A stretch of 64,000 nucleotides of DNA from Azorhizobium doebereinerae UFLA1-100 (GCF_000473085.1 NZ_AXBA01000021.1:62001-126000), one strand, 5' to 3'; positions 27,477-36,520 are shown, numbered from the stretch's first letter. The notes: generated from the sequence alone by a model not told the origin. Translations and numbers: made by a program.

Positions 27477-28469
27477 TCATTCGCCCAGCAGCGCCAGCGC
27501 GGTGCCGGCGCCGATGCGGTCGCGGGCGGCGGGCGAGAGGCCGGGGACGGCGTCGAGACTGGCGAGCGGGGTCTCGTCGCCCATGTCGAACGGCGCGTCG
27601 GTGCCCAGGCACACATGCTCCGCCCCCACCAGATCGATGAGGAAGCGCAGCGCCTGCGGATCGAACACCAGCGTGTCGAAATAGAGCGACTTCAGCAGCT
27701 CCTTCGGCGAGGAGAGCGTGCGCGCCCGCGCCTCGCCGCGCACCGTGTGGCCGTGGACGAGGCGGCCGATCTGGTAGGGCAGGTAGCCGCCGCCATGCGC
27801 CGCCAGCAGCTTCAGGCCGGACAGCTCGTCCAGCGCGCCGGAGAAGATGAGGTTGGCCAGCGCCACCGCCGTATCCGCCGGATTGCCGGCCAGATTGGTG
27901 AGGTAATACTCCTCCAGCCCGGCCTTCGAGCCCACGTAATAAGGGTGAATGAACACCAGAACGTCCAGCTCGCGGGCGCGCCGCAGGAAGGGGCGGAAGC
28001 GCGGGTCGGCCAGCTGCACGCCCTCGATGGTGGTGCCGATCTCCACCGCCCGGAAGCCGTGCGCGCTGACCGCGCGCTCAAGTTCGGCCACCGCCAGCTC
28101 GGGGTGCTGCATGGGCACGCTGGCCATGCCGCGCAGCCGGTCCGGCGCCTCAGCCACCATCTCGGCGATGCCGTCATTGACCAGCCGCGCCGCCTTGGCG
28201 GCGAGGTCCGCCTGAGCCCAGTAATAGAACATGGGCGGGGCGGTGGAGACCACCGAGACATCGAGCCCCTTGCGGTCCATGGCTTTGAGCTTGGCGGATA
28301 CGTCGATGAATTCGTCGAACAGGGGATAGACATAGCCCTGGTCGTGCACCATCCGGCGGGTGCCGCCCTCGGCCGTCACGCGGGCGGCGAAGCCCGCCGG
28401 GTCGGCGGCGATGGCATCCACCATGCGCGGGGGAATGACGTGGCTGTGGATGTCGATGCGCATGGTCAC
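27477..28469 (-). CDS. ACMSD-like metal-dependent amidohydrolase/decarboxylase
   Basis: This is an amidohydrolase-2 family protein (330 aa) most like 2-amino-3-carboxymuconate 6-semialdehyde decarboxylase and related non-oxidative decarboxylases. All expected metal ligands are present: DIHSH at residues 5-9, His in FIHPYYV, His in LLAAHGGGYLPYQIGR and Asp in CLGTDAPFDMG. The GGGYLPYQIGR segment is shared with ACMSD proteins. It starts inside the end of the aldehyde dehydrogenase gene (ATGA overlap), so the two enzymes are translated together and probably act in sequence. Substrate is unproven. Confidence 0.85.
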   Translation of the reverse strand: MTMRIDIHSHVIPPRMVDAIAADPAGFAARVTAEGGTRRMVHDQGYVYPLFDEFIDVSAKLKAMDRKGLDVSVVSTAPPMFYYWAQADLAAKAARLVNDGIAEMVAEAPDRLRGMASVPMQHPELAVAELERAVSAHGFRAVEIGTTIEGVQLADPRFRPFLRRARELDVLVFIHPYYVGSKAGLEEYYLTNLAGNPADTAVALANLIFSGALDELSGLKLLAAHGGGYLPYQIGRLVHGHTVRGEARARTLSSPKELLKSLYFDTLVFDPQALRFLIDLVGAEHVCLGTDAPFDMGDETPLASLDAVPGLSPAARDRIGAGTALALLGE

Positions 28470-29974
28470 GAATACCTCTTCACGGTGCCGTCCTCGGCAT
28501 ACCAGTCGAACGGCGCGTCGGAGAGATTGACGATCACGTTCTGGATCTGGGTGTAGTCCTCAAAGGCGATAAGGCCGTTCTCGCGCCCGATGCCGCTCAT
28601 CTTGAAGCCGCCCCAGGGCGAGGCGGGATCGATGCGGTGGTGGTCGTTGATCCACACGATGCCCGCCTGCATCCTGTGGGCGACGCGGTGGGCGCGGCCG
28701 ATGTCCCGCGTCCAGATGGACATGGCGAGGCCGAACTCGGTGCCGTTGGCCAGCGCCACCGCCTCGTCCTCGGTGTCGAACGGGAGGACGCAGACCACCG
28801 GACCGAAGATCTCCTCCTGCGCGATGCGCATGTCATTGGTAACATTGGTGAAGATGGTCGGTTCATGGAAGAAGCCGTCGGCGAAGGCCGCGCCCTCCGG
28901 GCGCTTGCCGCCGGCGGCCAGCGTCGCCCCCTCGGCAAGGCCGATGGCCACGTAGCGCTCGGTCATCTCGCGCTGGCGGGCGCTCACCAGCGGGCCCATC
29001 TGGGTGGCCATGTCCTGCGGGTCGCCGAGGCGGATGGCGCGGGCGCGCCCGGCGAGGCGGGCCACCACCTCGTCATGAATTGAGCGCTGGACCAGCAGGC
29101 GCGCGCCCTGCACGCAGGTCTGCCCGGTGGCGATGAAGGCCGCGAACAGCGCGGCGGAGACCGCCCGGTCCACGTCGGTATCGTCGAACACGACGACGGA
29201 AGCCTTGCCGCCCAGCTCGGCGGCCACCTTGGTCAGGTTCTTCCCCGCCAGCGCGGCCACCGCCTTGCCGGTCTCGGTGCCGCCGGTGAGGTCGATCTTC
29301 TTGATGCGCGGATGGCTGGTGAGGGCGAGGCCGGCGGTGCCGCCGAAGCCCGGCACCACATTGTAGGCGCCGTCCGGCACGCCGGCCTCCTTGAACACCT
29401 CGCCCAGCAGCAGCGGGGTGATGGGGGCCAGCTCGGACGGCTTCACCACCATGGTGTTGCCCGCCGCGAGCGAGGGCGCCACCTTCTTGGTGAGGATGAG
29501 CAGCGGGTGGTTCCACGGCGTCACATGGCCGACCACGCCGAGCGGCACCCGGCGGGTATAGTTGAGATAGCCGGCGCCGAACGGCGGCACGGTGTCCTCA
29601 TGGGTGCGGGCCACGGCGCCGAAATAGGCGAACCATTCCGGCAGGCGGGCGAGCTGCGCGGCCATCTCGCGGCGCGGCCGGCCGATCTGGTCCACCTCGA
29701 TGCCGACGATCTCCGGCAGCCGCATCTTCAGGATGGCGGCGGCGCGGTGCAGGATGTCGCCGCGCTCGGCGCCGGAGAGGCCGGACCAGACGGGGAAGGC
29801 GGCCTCGGCGGCGGCCACCGCGGCCTCGATGTCGGCGGCATCACCCTCCGCCACCCGCCCGACCAGGGCGCCGTTCTTGGGGTTGCGCACCGCGATCTCG
29901 CGCCCGGAGGCGGAGGGGACGAAGGCGCCGGAAATATACATGCCGAGGGAGATCGGCCCGTCGTCGGTGGGCAT
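28466..29974 (-). CDS. NAD(P)-dependent aldehyde dehydrogenase
   Basis: This is a 502-residue enzyme of the ALDH superfamily, oxidising an aldehyde or semialdehyde to the acid. Catalytic residues are N155 (TPWNHP), K178 (VVKPSE), E253 (ELGGKAS) and the nucleophile C287 (GQTCVQG). EEIFGPV and the C-terminal GGFKMSGIGRE blocks are intact. The frame is open upstream; the ATG at 29974 is chosen for family length and an AGGA about 10 bases ahead. Coupling with the ACMSD-like gene suggests a 2-aminomuconate- or hydroxymuconate-semialdehyde-type substrate, but betaine or vanillin-type aldehydes cannot be excluded. Confidence 0.92.
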   Translation of the reverse strand: MPTDDGPISLGMYISGAFVPSASGREIAVRNPKNGALVGRVAEGDAADIEAAVAAAEAAFPVWSGLSGAERGDILHRAAAILKMRLPEIVGIEVDQIGRPRREMAAQLARLPEWFAYFGAVARTHEDTVPPFGAGYLNYTRRVPLGVVGHVTPWNHPLLILTKKVAPSLAAGNTMVVKPSELAPITPLLLGEVFKEAGVPDGAYNVVPGFGGTAGLALTSHPRIKKIDLTGGTETGKAVAALAGKNLTKVAAELGGKASVVVFDDTDVDRAVSAALFAAFIATGQTCVQGARLLVQRSIHDEVVARLAGRARAIRLGDPQDMATQMGPLVSARQREMTERYVAIGLAEGATLAAGGKRPEGAAFADGFFHEPTIFTNVTNDMRIAQEEIFGPVVCVLPFDTEDEAVALANGTEFGLAMSIWTRDIGRAHRVAHRMQAGIVWINDHHRIDPASPWGGFKMSGIGRENGLIAFEDYTQIQNVIVNLSDAPFDWYAEDGTVKRYS

Positions 29975-30229
29975 GGGGTCCTGTCCTTGGGTGGCGGATC
30001 GGAGCGGCGTGCGGGAGCTTTCGGTCATGCTGTGGGGCGCGGCGCCCCGGGCGTCGCGGCGCCGGCTGTTTTTGCGTGGATTGCCAAAGTGTTGGCGGCT
30101 GTCATCCGGTGTCCTATGTACACGGTGGCGCAAATGGGGATTTCGGTGTCCACCTTCGGTTCGGCGCCGGTTTCCGCAGCCTGTGCGGACAGCCTGCCCT
30201 GGCGTCCGCCGGTCACCTCCCGCGGCGTC

Positions 30230-30922
30230 CTACGGGGCCGGCTCGGCCGGCTGCCCGGAGCCCCCGGCGGCGACCGCCGCGACCATCTCGGCCGTGTCGC
30301 GGAAGTGTTGCCGGAGAACGCTTTGCGCCCGGGGAACATCGCGCGCGGCGCAGGCCTCGTAGAGTTCCCAATGCTGGCGCTGGGGCCCGTCATAGCCCTT
30401 GGCGTCGACCCAGATGCGCACGTAGCGCTCCACGTTCTGGCGCAGCACGTCGATTTGCTCGACGAGGCGCGGCCAGCCGCTGGCGCCATTGATGATGGAG
30501 TGGAATTTCTGGTTGAGGCCGCGCCAGTTCTCGCGTTGCGCCGGGTCGTCCATGGCGGTGAGGATGGCGCGCATCTTGCCCAGCTCGTCGGCGGTCAGGC
30601 CCGGAACGGCGCGGGTCAGGGCGAGGGTCTCCAGCGCGATGCGCATGGCGAACAATTCCTCCACCTCCTCCGCCCGGAGCTGCGAGACCTCGGTGCCGCG
30701 GAACGGGTAGCAGGTGACCAGGCCCTCTTTTTCCAGGATTTTCAACGCCTCGCGCACCGGCATCCGGCTACAGCCGAGGTCGGCGGCGATGCGGTCCGGC
30801 TCCAGCCGCTCCCCCGGCCTGAGGCGGCCCTCGACGATGGCGTCGCGCAGCACGCCGAGCACCGCGTCCTTGCGGCTGGGGATGCTGCCGAGCAGGCGTT
30901 TCTCGCGTTCGTTGAGGGGCAT
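30230..30922 (-). CDS. GntR/FadR-family transcriptional regulator
   Basis: This is a 230-residue regulator with an N-terminal winged helix (LRDAIVEGRLRPGERL...DLGCSRMPVREALKILEKEGLV) and a C-terminal FCD ligand domain. FCD metal-site residues are suggested by His in NQKFHSII and the late HWELYEA and LRQHF histidines. The ATG at 30922 has GGAG six bases upstream and gives the normal family length; an alternative start lies at 31003. It sits between the aldehyde-dehydrogenase group (same strand) and a divergent threonine-aldolase-like gene, and probably controls one or both. Confidence 0.88.
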   Translation of the reverse strand: MPLNEREKRLLGSIPSRKDAVLGVLRDAIVEGRLRPGERLEPDRIAADLGCSRMPVREALKILEKEGLVTCYPFRGTEVSQLRAEEVEELFAMRIALETLALTRAVPGLTADELGKMRAILTAMDDPAQRENWRGLNQKFHSIINGASGWPRLVEQIDVLRQNVERYVRIWVDAKGYDGPQRQHWELYEACAARDVPRAQSVLRQHFRDTAEMVAAVAAGGSGQPAEPAP

Positions 30923-31294
30923 GATCTGCTCCGAGGCGGGCGCAGCCGCGGCCGCCGATGATTGTCCTTGCGATTCGAACACCTTGCGATCCCTCAGCAG
31001 CACGCGTCGGCGGGTCGTCCAGTGGCCGTGGTCCGGCTCCGGATCGCGATACCGGACATGGGATCACGTGAAGATATTTTATCCGATATATCGCTGAAGA
31101 CTAAACGCTGCCTGCCAGGGGTGTCGAGCCGAAACGGCGGGCAGGGCGCCGGAATTTTAGGCCGCATACCGGCGCGGCCTGCTGGACAATCCGGCCGGGA
31201 TGCGGCTGCTGGCCATTGGGGATCGGACGCGGGCGCGCCCGCGCCGCCGCCCGCCCGGCGGCATGGCGGACAGCGTCGGAAAGGATTGAGGATC
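30923..31294. other. Divergent promoter region between GntR and aldolase-like genes
   Basis: The first 80 bases may code for an extended GntR N-terminus. The rest has no gene. An AT-rich island at 31070-31095 contrasts with the GC-rich surroundings and includes the perfect 10-bp palindrome CGATATATCG. This is the likely promoter and operator zone. Confidence 0.55.
31084..31093. promoter_or_regulatory. Candidate GntR operator palindrome
   Basis: CGATATATCG is a perfect 10-bp palindrome within an AT-rich island of the divergent intergenic region. A role as binding site for the adjacent GntR protein is inferred from position only. Confidence 0.3.
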
Positions 31295-32362
31295 ATGGAA
31301 TTCGCGTCGGACAATACCTCGGGCGTCCATCCGGCCATTCTTGAAGCGATCGCCCGGGCCAATGCGGGGCCGGCGCCGTCCTATGGCGCGGACCCGTGGA
31401 CGGCGCGGGCGACGGCGCTGTTGCGCGAGGTGTTCGAAACCGACATCCGCGCCTTCCTCGTCGCCACCGGCACGGCGGCGAACGCCTTTGCGCTGTCAGC
31501 CCTCGCCCCGCCGTTCGGCACGGTGTTCTGCCATCGCGAGGCCCATATCAACACGGACGAATGCGGCGCGCCCGAGCTGTTCACCGGCGGTGCGAAACTG
31601 ACCCCCGTGGACGGCGCAGGGTGCAAGATTTCGCCGGAGGGCCTAGGGAAGGTGCAGGCGGATTTCGTGCGCGGCTTCCACCAGCAGGCGCCCGCCGCCG
31701 TCTCGATCACCCAGGCGACGGAACTTGGGCAGGTCTATTCGGTGGCGGAGGTGGCGGCCATCGGCGGCTTCTGCCGGGCGCGCGGCCTGTCCCTGCACAT
31801 GGACGGCGCGCGCTTCGCCAATGCGCTGGCGACGATGAACGCGACCGCCGCCGACCTCACCTGGAAGGCGGGGGTGGACGTGCTGTCGTTCGGCGCCACC
31901 AAGAACGGCGCCATGGGCGTGGAGGCGGTGGTGTTCTTCGATACCGCGCGCGCCGAGCGATTCGAATACCGCCTCAAGCGGGGCGCGCAGGTGGTCTCCA
32001 AGAGCCGCTTCCTCGGCGCGCAGATGGCGGCCTATCTGGAGGGCGGCCTGTGGCTGGAGAATGCCCGCCACGCCAATGGCATGGCCGCGCGCCTCGCCGA
32101 GGGCCTGCGCGCCGTGCCCGGCGTGCGCCTGCCGCTGGCGACGGAGGCCAACGCGGTCTTCGCGGTGCTTCCCCAGGACCTGCACGCGCACCTGCTGGCG
32201 GCCGGGGCGCACTATCATGCATGGCCGGGGGATGGGGCGGGGCCGGAGCCGCTGCCGCCGCACGAGGTCTTCGTCCGGTTCGTCTGCTCCTACGCCACCG
32301 CGGCGGAGGAGGTCGGCGCGCTGCTGGAGCAGGCGCGCCGGTTCACGCGCGGGGGCGGCTGA
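31295..32362 (+). CDS. Threonine-aldolase-like PLP-dependent lyase
   Basis: This is a 355-residue fold-type I PLP enzyme of the beta-eliminating lyase/L-threonine aldolase family, expected to cleave a beta-hydroxy amino acid to glycine plus an aldehyde. The N-terminal FASDNTSGVHPAILEAI is the family start. HREAHINTDECGAPE and MDGARFANA contribute PLP contacts (Asp in LHMDGARF), and the PLP Lys is in SFGATKNGAMG. Stereospecificity cannot be read. The aldehyde product could feed the nearby aldehyde dehydrogenase. It is divergent from the GntR gene and convergent with a binding-protein gene. Confidence 0.88.
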   Translation: MEFASDNTSGVHPAILEAIARANAGPAPSYGADPWTARATALLREVFETDIRAFLVATGTAANAFALSALAPPFGTVFCHREAHINTDECGAPELFTGGAKLTPVDGAGCKISPEGLGKVQADFVRGFHQQAPAAVSITQATELGQVYSVAEVAAIGGFCRARGLSLHMDGARFANALATMNATAADLTWKAGVDVLSFGATKNGAMGVEAVVFFDTARAERFEYRLKRGAQVVSKSRFLGAQMAAYLEGGLWLENARHANGMAARLAEGLRAVPGVRLPLATEANAVFAVLPQDLHAHLLAAGAHYHAWPGDGAGPEPLPPHEVFVRFVCSYATAAEEVGALLEQARRFTRGGG

Positions 32363-32371
32363 ACCGCCCCC
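32351..32371. terminator. Hairpin spanning the aldolase-like stop codon
   Basis: GGGGGCGG and CCGCCCCC form a perfect 8-bp stem whose CTGAA loop contains most of the TGA stop. It lies between convergent genes and could terminate both, though no U tract follows. Confidence 0.45.
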
Positions 32372-32389
32372 GAGAGGTCGCCGGACGGC

Positions 32390-33601
32390 CTACTTCTTCA
32401 GCAGCGGGCACTTGCCGTCGGCGAGGGTGCGGAAGGCCTCGTCGCCGGGAATGGTGCCGACGAGGTCATACAGGTCCCACTCGCCCTTGGAGGCACCGGG
32501 AGCCTTGACCTGGAAGACGTAGAAATCGTGCACCATGCGGCCGTCCTCGCGCAGCTTGGCGTTGCGCACCACGTCGTCCTTGATCGGCAGTTCGCGCATC
32601 TTGGCGACGACGGTGGCGGCATCGTCGCTCTTGGCGGCGGCCACGGCCTTCAGATAGTGCAGCACCGAGGAATAGACGCCGGCCTGGATGGCCGAGGGCA
32701 TGGCGCCCTGCTCCGTCTTGAAGCGCTCGGAGAAGGCGCGGGTGCCGTCGTCGAGGTTCCAGTAGAAGCCTTCGGTGAGCACCGTGCCCTGGGCCACCGG
32801 CAGGCCGACGCTCTTGACGTCGTTGGCGGTGAGGAAGAAGGCCACCAGCTTCTGCTTGCTGTCCATGATGCCGAATTCGCGCGCGGTCTTGATGCCCGCC
32901 ACGGTGTCGCCGCCGGCATTGGCGAGCGCGATGATGTCGGCGCCGGAGCTTTGCGCGGCCAGAAGCGGCGAGGACAGGTCCACCGCCGGGAAGGGATGGC
33001 GGGTGGAGCCGAGCACCTTGCCGCCCTTCGCGCCCACCACGGTCTTGGCGTCCAGCTCCAGCTGGTGGCCGAGCGCATAGTCGGCCGTAACCAGATACCA
33101 GGATGTGCCGGGCTTGGTGAGGCGGTTGGCGATGCCGGCCACCTGCACATAGGTGTCCCACATCCATTGCACCACATGGTCCGGCTGGCAGGCGTCGCCG
33201 GTGAGGCGCGCGGTGCCGCCGGGGAACAAGGCGACGCGATTCTTCTCCTTCGCCATGGGGGCGATGGCGAGCTGGATGGAGGCGTTGGACATGTCGGCGA
33301 GGACGTCCACGCCTTCCTGGTCGATCCAGCGCCGGGCGGTGGCGGAGGCCACGTCCGCCTTGTTCTGGTGGTCGGACGAGATCATCTCGATCTGCATGCC
33401 CTTGCACTCGGCCTTCAGGCAGTCGTCGATGGCCATCTTCGCCGCCAGCACCGAGCCCTTGCCGGTGATGTCGGAATAGACCCCGGACATGTCGGTGAGC
33501 ACGCCGACCTTCACCTTGCCGTCCGACATGTCGGCGGAGGCGGTGGTGGCCAGGCAGAGGGCGGTGAGCGCGGCGAGCACGCCGGTGAAACGCAATGTCA
33601 T
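32390..33601 (-). CDS. Branched-chain-type ABC substrate-binding protein (orphan)
   Basis: This is a periplasmic binding protein (403 aa) of the Leu/Ile/Val-binding superfamily. A signal peptide ends at ASA-DMSDGKVKVG. Family blocks include VGVLTDMSGVYSDITGKGSVLAAKMAI and the DVLADMSNASIQLAIAPMA region. No permease or ATPase adjoins it, so it may share the transporter at 22177-25526 or one elsewhere. It is the last gene after the cyclase, BKACE and SMP-30 genes on the same strand, separated from SMP-30 by 65 bases. Several relatives bind aromatic or alpha-keto acids, but no ligand can be assigned. Confidence 0.88.
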   Translation of the reverse strand: MTLRFTGVLAALTALCLATTASADMSDGKVKVGVLTDMSGVYSDITGKGSVLAAKMAIDDCLKAECKGMQIEMISSDHQNKADVASATARRWIDQEGVDVLADMSNASIQLAIAPMAKEKNRVALFPGGTARLTGDACQPDHVVQWMWDTYVQVAGIANRLTKPGTSWYLVTADYALGHQLELDAKTVVGAKGGKVLGSTRHPFPAVDLSSPLLAAQSSGADIIALANAGGDTVAGIKTAREFGIMDSKQKLVAFFLTANDVKSVGLPVAQGTVLTEGFYWNLDDGTRAFSERFKTEQGAMPSAIQAGVYSSVLHYLKAVAAAKSDDAATVVAKMRELPIKDDVVRNAKLREDGRMVHDFYVFQVKAPGASKGEWDLYDLVGTIPGDEAFRTLADGKCPLLKK

Positions 33602-33666
33602 GTGGTCCTCCCGATTGTGGACGGGCGTGCTCTCGCGGCGCGCTCCGCATGTGTTTCGTCAGTGGG

Positions 33667-34689
33667 TTATCTGGGCCAGTGCGCCATAGGCAGCCCGGCG
33701 ACGGGCGAGCGGAAGGCGGGGATGCGGGTGCCGCGCAGGCTGCCGATGTAGCAGGTGGCGAGGTCCGGCCCGCCGAAGGTGAGGCTGGCGAACCACGGGG
33801 CGATGGTGCCGCCGCAGGCCAGCATCAGCACGGGCGTCGCCTTGTCCTGAGCGAAGGCCTCCATCAGCACGCGGCCGGCGGCGCTGCCCTTGTCGTCGTC
33901 CAGCAGAATGCGCAGGTCGCCGTCCGGCGTGATGGCGAACAGGCGGTCGGTCATCACATGGGTGCCCCACAGATTGCCGTGGGAATCGAAGGCGATGCCG
34001 TCGATGAACGCGCCGTGGCTGGAGGGGCCGTAGGTCTCGCGGCCCGACAGGCTGCCGTCCGCCGCCACCTTCAGGCGGGTGATGCACATGCCGCCGGTCT
34101 CCACCACATAGAGCCACTCCTCCTTCGCGTCGAAGCGGATCTCGTTGGTGAAGGCGAAGCCGTCCGCGACCACGCGCAGCCGGCCCTGGTCATAGAGCGC
34201 CACATAGCCGTCGCGGACCTTCGGGCTCATGGCGCTCATCCAGTTCTTCACCCGCGTGGAGATGGTGAGCCAGATGCGGTCACGGCTGTCGCGCAGCACG
34301 AAATTGACCTTGCCGATGGGCTGCCCGTCGATCTGGTCCACCAGCACGCGCAATGCGCCGTCGCGGGTCATCACCTCCAGCCGGTCGGTGCCGAAATTGG
34401 AGATGAGGATGTCGCCGTTGCGGGCGAAGGCGAGGCCGTTCGGCAGCGTGCCGGAAACGAAGCGCTGCTCCTCGTCGGCGGCGCTGGCGAAGCTGTCGGC
34501 CGCATGCTGGGTGACGAGCGTCTGGCTGCCGTCGGGGCGGATGTGGACGACGCCGCCGCGCGCGTCAGCGCTCCACAGCGAGCCGTCCGGCTCGGCGAGG
34601 ATGCATTCGGGCCGCTGCAAGCCCTCGCCCACATAGGTGAGGGTTGCGGGATCGACCTCGAAGCCGTCGATGGGATTGGGCGCGGCCAT
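33667..34689 (-). CDS. SMP-30/gluconolactonase-family hydrolase
   Basis: This is a 340-residue six-bladed beta-propeller of the SMP-30/LRE family, typically a calcium- or zinc-dependent lactonase. The blocks LQRPECILAEPDGSLWSAD, NGLAFARNGDILISNFG (metal Asn) and DGIAFDSHGNLWGTH follow the family order. Within a catabolic operon it would open a lactone or a related ester. It starts 11 bases after the BKACE gene stop on the same strand. Confidence 0.88.
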   Translation of the reverse strand: MAAPNPIDGFEVDPATLTYVGEGLQRPECILAEPDGSLWSADARGGVVHIRPDGSQTLVTQHAADSFASAADEEQRFVSGTLPNGLAFARNGDILISNFGTDRLEVMTRDGALRVLVDQIDGQPIGKVNFVLRDSRDRIWLTISTRVKNWMSAMSPKVRDGYVALYDQGRLRVVADGFAFTNEIRFDAKEEWLYVVETGGMCITRLKVAADGSLSGRETYGPSSHGAFIDGIAFDSHGNLWGTHVMTDRLFAITPDGDLRILLDDDKGSAAGRVLMEAFAQDKATPVLMLACGGTIAPWFASLTFGGPDLATCYIGSLRGTRIPAFRSPVAGLPMAHWPR

Positions 34690-34700
34690 GGCGGCTCCTT

Positions 34701-35627
34701 TCAGAACTTCACGAGGTCCGCGCCCTTGAGGCCGAGCGTGGCGCGGGCTTCGGCGGGCGTGGCGATCTCGTGGCCCAGCTCCTCAAGGATGCGGCGGATC
34801 TTCGCCACCTGCTCGGCATTGTTCTTCGCCAGCTGGCCCTTGCCGATGAACAGGCTGTCCTCCAGCCCCACGCGCACATTGCCGCCCATCATCGCCGCCT
34901 GGGTGGCGAACGGCATCTGGTGGCGGCCGGCGGCCAGCACGGACCAGTGATAGTCCTTGCCGAACAGCTTGTCGGCCGTGCGCTTCATGAACATGAGGTT
35001 GTCGAGGTCGGGGCCGATACCCCCCAGAATCCCGAAGATCAACTGGAGGAAGACCGGCGGCCGGAACCAGCCCTGGTCGAGGCAATGGGCGAGATTGTAG
35101 AGGTGGCCCACGTCGTAGCATTCATGCTCGAACTTGGTGCCGTGGCCCTCGCCCAGCAGCTTGTAGATGCGCTCGATGTCGCCGAACGTGTTGCGGAAGA
35201 TGAAGTCCTTGGTGCCGGTGAGATAGGGCTCCTCCCAATCGTGCTTCCAGCCGCTGTAGCGCTTGGCCAGCGGATGCAGCGCGAAATTCATCGAGCCCAT
35301 GTTGAGCGAGCACATCTCCGGCGCGGCCTGGAGAGGGGCGGCGAGGCGCTCCTCCACGCTCATGTTGAGGCCGCCGCCGGTGGTGATGTTGATGACCGCA
35401 TCCGTGGCCTGCTTGATGCGCGGCAGGAACTCCATGAACACCTTGGGATCGGGCGTCGGGCGGCCGTCCTTCGGGTCGCGGGCGTGCAGGTGCAGGATGG
35501 CGGCGCCGGCTTCGGCGGCGGCGATGGCCTGCTCGGCGATTTCGTTCGGCGTGATGGGCAGAGCGTCGGACATGGTGGGCGTGTGGATGCCGCCGGTGAC
35601 CGCGCAGGTGATGATGACCTTGCTCAA
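34701..35627 (-). CDS. Beta-keto acid cleavage enzyme (BKACE, DUF849)
   Basis: This is a 308-residue zinc enzyme of the BKACE family, which condenses a beta-keto acid with acetyl-CoA to give acetoacetate and a new CoA ester. The founder, Kce, acts in lysine fermentation. The zinc-binding block is visible as HLHARDPKDGRPTPD near residue 46. ITTGGGLNMSVEERL and the NVRVGLEDSLFIGKGQLA block near residue 250, holding the conserved Glu and Asp, follow. Substrate varies widely in this family (dehydrocarnitine, 3-keto-5-aminohexanoate and others) and cannot be assigned here. Confidence 0.9.
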   Translation of the reverse strand: MSKVIITCAVTGGIHTPTMSDALPITPNEIAEQAIAAAEAGAAILHLHARDPKDGRPTPDPKVFMEFLPRIKQATDAVINITTGGGLNMSVEERLAAPLQAAPEMCSLNMGSMNFALHPLAKRYSGWKHDWEEPYLTGTKDFIFRNTFGDIERIYKLLGEGHGTKFEHECYDVGHLYNLAHCLDQGWFRPPVFLQLIFGILGGIGPDLDNLMFMKRTADKLFGKDYHWSVLAAGRHQMPFATQAAMMGGNVRVGLEDSLFIGKGQLAKNNAEQVAKIRRILEELGHEIATPAEARATLGLKGADLVKF

Positions 35628-35693
35628 GCGCTTGGCTCCCTGGAATGTCTTATGACGCGCGCCGTGCGGCGCGTTCTCGGCTGAAGGCCGGGT

Positions 35694-36467
35694 TCAGTCC
35701 GGCAGGATGGCGACGGCGCGGGTCCAGCCCGCCGAGCCGCCCTTCACCTTCACGGGAAAGCAGGAGACGGTGAAGCCGGTGGCCGGCAGGGCCTCCAGAT
35801 TATGCAGCTTCTCGATCTGGCAGTAGCCGGCCTCGCGGCCCGCCTTGTGGCCTTCCCAGATCAGGCTGGCGTCGCCGGTCTGCGCGAAGCGCCGGGCGGT
35901 GTGGCTGAAGGGCGCGTCCCAGCTCCAGCCGTCGGTGCCGACCACGCGGATGCCCTGGTTGACGAGGTGCAGCGTGGCGTCGCGGCCGAAGCCGCAGCCG
36001 CTGTCCACATAGTCCTGCTGTCCGTAGCGGGCGCCGGCAGCGGTGTTCACCACCACGATGTCGAGCGGGGCGAGGCGATGGCCGATGCGGGCCAGTTCCG
36101 CGTCGATCTCGTCCGGCGTCACCACGTGGCCGTCGGGGAGGTGGCGGAAGTCCAGCTTCACGCCGGGGCGGAAGCACCAGTCGAGCGGCACCTCGTCGAT
36201 GGTGATGGCGCGGGCGCCGCCGTCCATGGTCGGGTGGTAATGCCAGGGGGCGTCCACATGGGTGCCGTTGTGGGTGGAGATGGTGGCGATCTCCACCGCC
36301 CAGCCCTGGCCCTCGGGCAACTGGTCCACCGTGAGGCCGGGAAAGCTCGCCACCAGTTGCGGGGCGGTCTCGGCATGGGCGTGATAGGCGATCCGCACCT
36401 TCTGGAAGGGCGGGTCTGCGGGCACGTCATTCTCCAGCGGAATGGAGATGTCGATGAAGCTTGGCAA
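35694..36467 (-). CDS. Cyclase-family metal hydrolase (kynurenine formamidase-like)
   Basis: This is a 257-residue protein of the cyclase family (Pfam Cyclase), including bacterial arylformamidases and isatin hydrolases. The zinc signature HxGTHxDxPxH appears as HNGTHVDAPWHYH at residues about 65-77. A second block with GTDGWSWDAPF follows near 185. It is the first gene of the minus-strand group, opposite the TetR gene, so it is probably a direct regulatory target. Substrate (N-formyl, imide or enol-lactone) is not determinable. Confidence 0.88.
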   Translation of the reverse strand: MPSFIDISIPLENDVPADPPFQKVRIAYHAHAETAPQLVASFPGLTVDQLPEGQGWAVEIATISTHNGTHVDAPWHYHPTMDGGARAITIDEVPLDWCFRPGVKLDFRHLPDGHVVTPDEIDAELARIGHRLAPLDIVVVNTAAGARYGQQDYVDSGCGFGRDATLHLVNQGIRVVGTDGWSWDAPFSHTARRFAQTGDASLIWEGHKAGREAGYCQIEKLHNLEALPATGFTVSCFPVKVKGGSAGWTRAVAILPD

Positions 36468-36520
36468 AGGGCGTCTCCCAAGCCGGCCGGGCCGGCATGC
36501 CTCGTCTGCGCGAGGCTGTT

